Positions 59,926 through 64,000 of a stretch of 64,000 nucleotides of DNA are shown in pieces. The notes under the pieces were generated by a model, which ran no database searches, had not been told where the DNA came from, and was given only the letters and a program-made list of their open reading frames with translations. The stretch's first letter is position 1. Each line of letters opens with the position of its first letter. The stretch lies in contig CAWGTZ010000011.1 in the NCBI GenBank assembly GCA_963825555.1, positions 1 to 64,000 on the forward strand. Reading direction: 5' to 3'. The position numbers and the translations under genes were made by a program. The stretch is from JAGVSR01 sp963825555. Its GTDB lineage: Bacteria; Pseudomonadota; Alphaproteobacteria; Rhizobiales; Hyphomicrobiaceae.

Positions 59926-61425
59926 GTGACGATCAGCGCAACGACATTTTCCACCTTCAGCTCCCGCATCAGGACCTTGCTGACGCGGGCCGTGCTGGCA
60001 CCCATCCGCGCGTTCCGGCTCCAGTATCTTCCTTTGCTCATGGTCTATTTCGCCTACGGGGCGCTCGGAATCGTCGCCGTGGCCGACAGCTTCTGGGTGA
60101 AAAAGGAGCTGACGCTCTCGCCCGCGGCACTTGCACAGCTAGGGGTCTGGCTGACGCTCCCGTGGGCTGTAAAAATGGTTTTCGGCGAGTTGGTCGATAC
60201 GGTCCCAATACTGGGCTCGCGGCGACGGGCGTATGTCTTTCTGGGAGCGGGATTGATCGCAACGGGGCTTTTGCTTCTGGCTGGCGCCGCCGGAAAATGG
60301 GTGACGTTCGCACCGCCCGAGCAGCTCTACATCATCGCGCAGATGGTGACCGTAATCGGCGTCGTGCTGCAAGACGTTGTCGCAGACGCAATGAGTACGG
60401 AGGTCGTGCCGCGTACCACGCCCGATGGCTTTCCGCGTCTCCAGGCCGACATCGATCATGACCTGGGGATGGTGCAGATCCTGGGCCGGCTCGCCCTGTC
60501 GTTCGGCGCGTTCTCAGTGGCGGGACTTGCAGGATGGCTCGCCGGGCGCCTGCCCTACGAGACAGTTTTCCTCATCGGCCTGGTCGTGCCGCTGATTTCG
60601 GCAAGCGGTGCCGTCTTCGTGAAGCTCGAGAGCGGGGAGAGCCGCGCTACGGACTGGCGCATTCTGGGCGGCGGCCTGCTGTTCGGCCTCGCGATCCTGC
60701 TAATATCCATCCTCGACGTGCCCCACGCCCAGGAGCTGACCTTCCTTCTGTCTATCGGTGTGATCGTGACGATGCTTCAACGCGTGACGTCCGACATCGA
60801 TGATCGCACACGCATGCGGATCCTCTACGCCGCCCTCATTATCTTCTTCTTTCGCGCAACTCCCGGGGTCGGCGAAGGCTATCGCTGGTTCACGATCGAC
60901 AAGCTGGGTTTCGACGAGGCTTTCTACGGCGTTCTGGCCCAGATCGGCGCCGGCATCGCGCTTGTCGCGGCCTGGCTCCTTTCGGATGCCATCACACGTG
61001 TTCCCGTCGCGCGCGTTCTGCTCTGGCTGACGATTCTCGGCGGGTTCCTGTCCATTCCGACTCTGCTGCTCGTCTATCGGGCCGACCTCTGGACCGCCGA
61101 GCACCTTGGCTTCGGCGCTCGCACGATCGCCATCATCGACGCTGCTGCCACGTCGCCACTGGCCCAGCTCAGCATGGTGCCGCTCCTGACGCTCATCGCG
61201 ATCTATGCACCACCTGCCAAGCGTGCCGTTTGGTTCGCCCTGATGGCATCGTTCCTAAACTTGGCGCTTATCGCGGGGCAACTCGCCACCAAATACCTGA
61301 ACTGGATCTTCGTGATTGAACGCGGACAGTATGCCGAGCTACCCAATCTTGCCGTCACAGCCATTGTCCTCAGTGTTGCGATTCCGCTCGCCGCCATCCT
61401 GGCCTTCGGGCGCCGGATCCGATGA
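59926..61425 (+). CDS. BT1-family (folate-biopterin transporter-like) MFS protein
   Basis: A 499-residue polytopic membrane protein with about 12 helices. The conserved segments FAYGALGIVAVADSFWVKKELTLSPA, LPWAVKMVFGELVDTVPILGSRRRAYVFLG and VLQDVVADAMSTEVVPR are typical of BT1 transporters, where the QDVVADA motif is diagnostic. The GTG at 59926 is used. Cyanobacterial and plant members carry folates; the substrate here is unknown, and linkage to an acyl-activating enzyme is not explained. Confidence 0.85.
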   Translation: MTISATTFSTFSSRIRTLLTRAVLAPIRAFRLQYLPLLMVYFAYGALGIVAVADSFWVKKELTLSPAALAQLGVWLTLPWAVKMVFGELVDTVPILGSRRRAYVFLGAGLIATGLLLLAGAAGKWVTFAPPEQLYIIAQMVTVIGVVLQDVVADAMSTEVVPRTTPDGFPRLQADIDHDLGMVQILGRLALSFGAFSVAGLAGWLAGRLPYETVFLIGLVVPLISASGAVFVKLESGESRATDWRILGGGLLFGLAILLISILDVPHAQELTFLLSIGVIVTMLQRVTSDIDDRTRMRILYAALIIFFFRATPGVGEGYRWFTIDKLGFDEAFYGVLAQIGAGIALVAAWLLSDAITRVPVARVLLWLTILGGFLSIPTLLLVYRADLWTAEHLGFGARTIAIIDAAATSPLAQLSMVPLLTLIAIYAPPAKRAVWFALMASFLNLALIAGQLATKYLNWIFVIERGQYAELPNLAVTAIVLSVAIPLAAILAFGRRIR

Positions 61426-61729
61426 TGCGGGGCGTCGGGTCCGCCCATTTTTCGGGCGAGCCTCCCCCTCCGCGTCCAACCGGCGTGGCCTTCCCATCAC
61501 GCTTGAACAGAGAAAGACTTATGAGCAAGCCTGCCGCTTGACCCGGGAGGCTGCTTATCTCAAAGATCGTTGAGGGTTACGCACACTCCGGACGAACCGC
61601 GACCACCTCTATAGATTGGCGCCCGTCTCGACCTGTGTGGGTGTAAAAAAGACGACTTGTCGGGCGCCGCGAAGCCATAGCGGCACGAGGTGCCAAGGCA
61701 AGACGGGGGTCTGGGGGATAAAAGTTTCA
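61426..61729. other. 304-bp gap without a supported gene
   Basis: Between the BT1-like gene and a small membrane-protein gene. Frames on both strands look non-coding and no repeat or terminator stands out. Confidence 0.4.
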
Positions 61730-61924
61730 ATGTCAGTTCGCTTGGAAGGTTCGGCCGCCGCAACGGCCGACGCAGCGCCTCATACGCTCAATCTACGCTG
61801 GGCCATGCGGCGCGCGCTCCTCGGGCTCGTCATCCTGACGATTGGGGTGGGAAGTGTAGCTTGGCTCACTCATGCCTCCATCGACCAGACACAAGACCAG
61901 GCTGTAGTGGGCGTTGCCCGCTGA
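61730..61924 (+). CDS. small membrane protein (64 aa)
   Basis: Starts MSVRLEGSAAATADAAPHTL and has a single helix (ALLGLVILTIGVGSVAWLTHA), probably with the N-terminus in the cytosol. GGGGGA lies about 12 bases before the ATG. Unrecognised; possibly one of the many small inner-membrane proteins of unknown role. Confidence 0.5.
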   Translation: MSVRLEGSAAATADAAPHTLNLRWAMRRALLGLVILTIGVGSVAWLTHASIDQTQDQAVVGVAR

Positions 61925-62096
61925 TTGCGGCGCAGGCTTCTGGGCCTGTCTGTAATTGCCTGAAAAAGTTCCATTCCGTCTTATTGGTATCCAAGCTGCC
62001 CGAAGCGGCTTCCGGTGGTCCGCGACAGGGGGTAGGCTGTATTTGATTTGGCCTGCGCCCGGGCCGCCAGCCTGATTCTTGGACGGGGGACACGTT

Positions 62097-62393
62097 ATGC
62101 CGTTTGCTGAATTTCTCCAGTTGCTGCTCGTTGCTTTGATTGCCGGCTACGTGGGCTACCGCCTCGGCAAAGCCACGGCGTCGGCACAAAACCCTTCCGT
62201 TTCAGTCCCCTCTTCGCCCCTTCCCGCACCGGAAATGGAGCGGGGACCGCAGCCTGTCGAACGCCCCTCGGGTGGCCATCCGCCACCTGTCAGTGCTGGC
62301 AATGGCACGCCGCAAGGCGGCACCGCGCGGACACCGCCGCGCCGTTCTTCCGCACCCCCGCCCGCCGCAGCCGGCCTTATGAAGCGTGACTGA
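62097..62393 (+). CDS. small membrane-anchored Pro-rich protein (98 aa)
   Basis: Starts MPFAEFLQLLLVALIAGYVGYRLGK, one N-terminal helix, followed by a low-complexity tail of about 70 residues rich in Pro, Ser, Ala and Arg. GGGGGA lies upstream. The tail may span or bind the cell wall. Its 3' end overlaps a tiny frame on the other strand (62377-62505). Function unknown. Confidence 0.55.
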   Translation: MPFAEFLQLLLVALIAGYVGYRLGKATASAQNPSVSVPSSPLPAPEMERGPQPVERPSGGHPPPVSAGNGTPQGGTARTPPRRSSAPPPAAAGLMKRD

Positions 62394-62505
62394 TGCACCA
62401 GGCCATTAACCCGTTCACGGCATAATCGTTGTCGTCCCACTTGCCTTGATCGAGGCGCACCGGCTCACGTATCATGCTTTTGCCGCAGGGATCGCGGATG
62501 GTCAT
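62377..62505 (-). CDS. possible tiny protein (42 aa)
   Basis: A minus-strand frame starting MTIRDPCGKSMIREPVRL with GAGG three bases upstream. It has a balanced amino-acid composition (Trp, Asp, Asn, Tyr, Cys) unlike the Arg/Pro-rich shadow frames of this GC-rich DNA. It overlaps the tail of the plus-strand gene by 17 bp. It is unrecognised and needs comparative support. Confidence 0.35.
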   Translation of the reverse strand: MTIRDPCGKSMIREPVRLDQGKWDDNDYAVNGLMAWCISHAS

Positions 62506-62610
62506 GACCTCGTGCCGGCTCAGTTGTAGTCATAATGTCGACGCAGGCAACGACATGCATCGGGACGAAGGCATGGACGCGATACCACACAGGATCCAGG
62601 GACACTGCTG

Positions 62611-63357
62611 ATGAGCGAACAGCGAAAGCATTTTCCTGAATTCTACGTCACCGCCGCTCAGCCATGCCCTTATCTGCAGGGCCGACTTGAGCGCAAGTTG
62701 TTCACGCATCTTACTGCTGACAAACAACCTGCCCTCGTGGACAACCTCCTGCGCGGTGGCTTCCGCCGCAGCCAGAACATTGCCTACATGCCCTATTGCG
62801 AAGGCTGTCATGCCTGCGTGTCGGTGCGGGTCCTGGTCGACGAGTTCATCCCCTCCGGCTCGATGCGGCGCGTGACGGCGGACAACATCGATATCGCCGC
62901 CTGCCGCGTGCCGGCACAGCCTACATCGGAGCAGTTCAGTCTCTTCCGCCGCTACATCGATGCGCGCCACGCCGAAGGCGGCATGGCTGACATGAGCGCT
63001 CTCGACTATGCGCTTATGGTCGAGGAGAGTGTCATCGAAACGTCGATCACCGAGTACCGCCTCAAGCCTGCCGAGGGTGCGCTCAACTCCGAACCAAACC
63101 GCTGGCCGCTGGCCGCCGCTGCGCTCTGCGACAGGCTCTCAGACGGCATCTCCATGGTCTACTCGTTCTACGAGCCGACCGAGAGCCGCCGCGGCCTCGG
63201 CACCTATATGATCCTGGAGACTATCACTTACGCCAAAAGCCTTGGCCTGCCCTACGTCTACCTCGGCTATTGGATAGAGGGCTCGCGCAAGATGGCCTAC
63301 AAAACCCGCTTCCTGCCCCAGGAAAGGTTGGGGCCCAACGGCTGGGAACGCGCCTGA
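62611..63357 (+). CDS. bpt: bacterial aspartate/glutamate leucyltransferase Bpt
   Basis: EC 2.3.2.29: transfers Leu from Leu-tRNA to N-terminal Asp or Glu, creating N-degrons for ClpS/ClpAP. The 248-residue protein has the N-terminal Cys-rich ATE domain (PCPYLQGRLERKLFTHL and YCEGCHACVSVRV) and the C-terminal GNAT-like domain (SFYEPTESRRGLGTYMILETITYAKSLGLPYVYLGYWI). The start MSEQRKHFPEFYVT is usual. It is convergent with the final hypothetical gene, 27 bp apart. Confidence 0.95.
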   Translation: MSEQRKHFPEFYVTAAQPCPYLQGRLERKLFTHLTADKQPALVDNLLRGGFRRSQNIAYMPYCEGCHACVSVRVLVDEFIPSGSMRRVTADNIDIAACRVPAQPTSEQFSLFRRYIDARHAEGGMADMSALDYALMVEESVIETSITEYRLKPAEGALNSEPNRWPLAAAALCDRLSDGISMVYSFYEPTESRRGLGTYMILETITYAKSLGLPYVYLGYWIEGSRKMAYKTRFLPQERLGPNGWERA

Positions 63358-63384
63358 GCCATCCGCAATTCCTGCGCTCCAGGA

Positions 63385-63960
63385 CTACTTTGCCAGCTCG
63401 GTGTCAATTTTCCAGAACATGTAGGTCCACTTGTTGTTCTGGGTTTCAACGAGCAGGTCCATGAGGCCACGCAGCGTTTGAAACATCGTGCAATCGGGCG
63501 TGGCCGCGGCCGAGCCCTCGTCGCCCATGGCCGTGATGCGGCCAAGCAGGTCGTTCGTGCGCCCATCGAGTTTGTCGATTTCAGTATCTTTTACGTAGGG
63601 TGCCGCCTCCCTCAGAAACTCGTCCTCAGACCAGCCCCGCTTATCCTTGAGTTGTCGCAGCTTGTCCTGGAATGTGGGCTTGTTCTTGATATTGAGATCA
63701 CGCAACGCAGCGGCAGCTTCATCCACTACGGTTTCGAAATCTGCTTTGGTGCAATTGGCCGGCGGGGCCTCCGCTGGAGCCGCCTGGTCAGGAGCGACTG
63801 GCGCAGCGTCTGGTGCTGAGGAGTCGGGCGCGCCGGCAGGGGCCGGACCGAGAGCCGCCGGAGGGGACGGATCAATCAGCAGATCATCACTGGAATCTTG
63901 CGCCCATGCAGGCGCGAACGCTAGCAGCAGCGCAGCCCACGCCACCCCGCGCGCGACCAT
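63385..63960 (-). CDS. secreted hypothetical protein (191 aa)
   Basis: Starts MVARGVAWAALLLAFAPAWAQ, a signal peptide with cleavage after AWA. A Pro/Ala/Asp-rich linker of about 55 residues follows, then a helical domain with two Cys (PANCTKADFET and TPDCTMFQTLRG) that may form a disulfide. GGAG five bases before ATG 63960 decides against an in-frame ATG at 63999, at the window edge. Small secreted proteins of this design occur in Hyphomicrobiales. Function unknown. Confidence 0.65.
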   Translation of the reverse strand: MVARGVAWAALLLAFAPAWAQDSSDDLLIDPSPPAALGPAPAGAPDSSAPDAAPVAPDQAAPAEAPPANCTKADFETVVDEAAAALRDLNIKNKPTFQDKLRQLKDKRGWSEDEFLREAAPYVKDTEIDKLDGRTNDLLGRITAMGDEGSAAATPDCTMFQTLRGLMDLLVETQNNKWTYMFWKIDTELAK

Positions 63961-64000
63961 CCTCACTCCAATCGGTTGAAACCCCGAAAAAACCACCATG

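Noticed and set aside
1..64000. CRISPR array, rRNA genes, replication origin
   Set aside because: No regularly spaced direct repeats, no rRNA-like stretches and no DnaA-box cluster were seen. Only one tRNA gene is present.

Overview
The window looks like a chromosomal segment of a high-GC alphaproteobacterium, most likely of the order Hyphomicrobiales (Rhizobiales), perhaps Hyphomicrobium-like. The grounds are the gene order alaC-hom-glpX with recJ further along the same strand and class I phaC divergent from alaC, a bacterial leucyltransferase (Bpt), poly-hydroxyalkanoate storage, and pervasive overlap of genes with ATGA or TGATG junctions. The genus is inference only.

Region 1 (1-5552) is mobile DNA. 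It holds the 3' part of a tyrosine recombinase, two small unknown genes, a 42-residue lipoprotein with a strong intrinsic terminator, a complete IS3-family element with a -1 slippery heptamer, and a complete IS1182-like element with 22-bp perfect ends. Region 2 (5553-24730) is mostly household and envelope genes: a decayed, frame-shifted EAL-domain locus, a catalytically degenerate SDR protein, an AcrB-type RND pump with its adaptor, an MFS carrier, a SYLF protein, an M50 site-2 protease with CBS domains, a LOG-like protein, PEP synthase, an L,D-transpeptidase, an Rrf2 regulator and several unknown genes.

Region 3 (23792-29474) is an inorganic-carbon uptake module: a NhaR-like LysR regulator divergent from dabB-dabA, with an AT-rich nested dyad between them and a small PII-fold-like gene downstream. 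Region 4 (29723-40298) is a metal/stress accessory cluster: a medium-chain oxidoreductase, a PhoQ/PhoP-like two-component system, a heavy-metal RND system (adaptor with a frameshift, CusA/CzcA-like pump, DUF3240 and a tiny membrane protein), then DUF302, DUF1326 and DUF2182 genes. Paired 11-bp-period TTCAGG boxes, one pair facing each way, lie between the response-regulator gene and the efflux operon and look like a shared operator.

Region 5 (40596-54862) is core metabolism: tRNA-Glu, recJ, a four-gene amine/gamma-glutamyl cluster (class III aminotransferase, PuuA-like ligase, NTF2-like protein, class I amidotransferase), then glpX-hom-alaC, phaC and metY. Region 6 (55192-63960) holds a diheme peroxidase, a TadD-like TPR gene with a broken 5' end, a CDF-type transporter, an acyl-activating enzyme next to a BT1-type MFS carrier, small membrane proteins, bpt and a secreted unknown protein.

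PpsA (PEP from pyruvate), GlpX (gluconeogenic FBPase), DabAB (bicarbonate accumulation) and PhaC (carbon storage) are consistent with an organism that assimilates small carbon compounds and needs bicarbonate for carboxylation, but no carboxylase is present in the window. Three loci (6141-7855, 33327-34380, 56454-57336) carry frame disruptions, so either real gene decay or local sequence error must be considered there.
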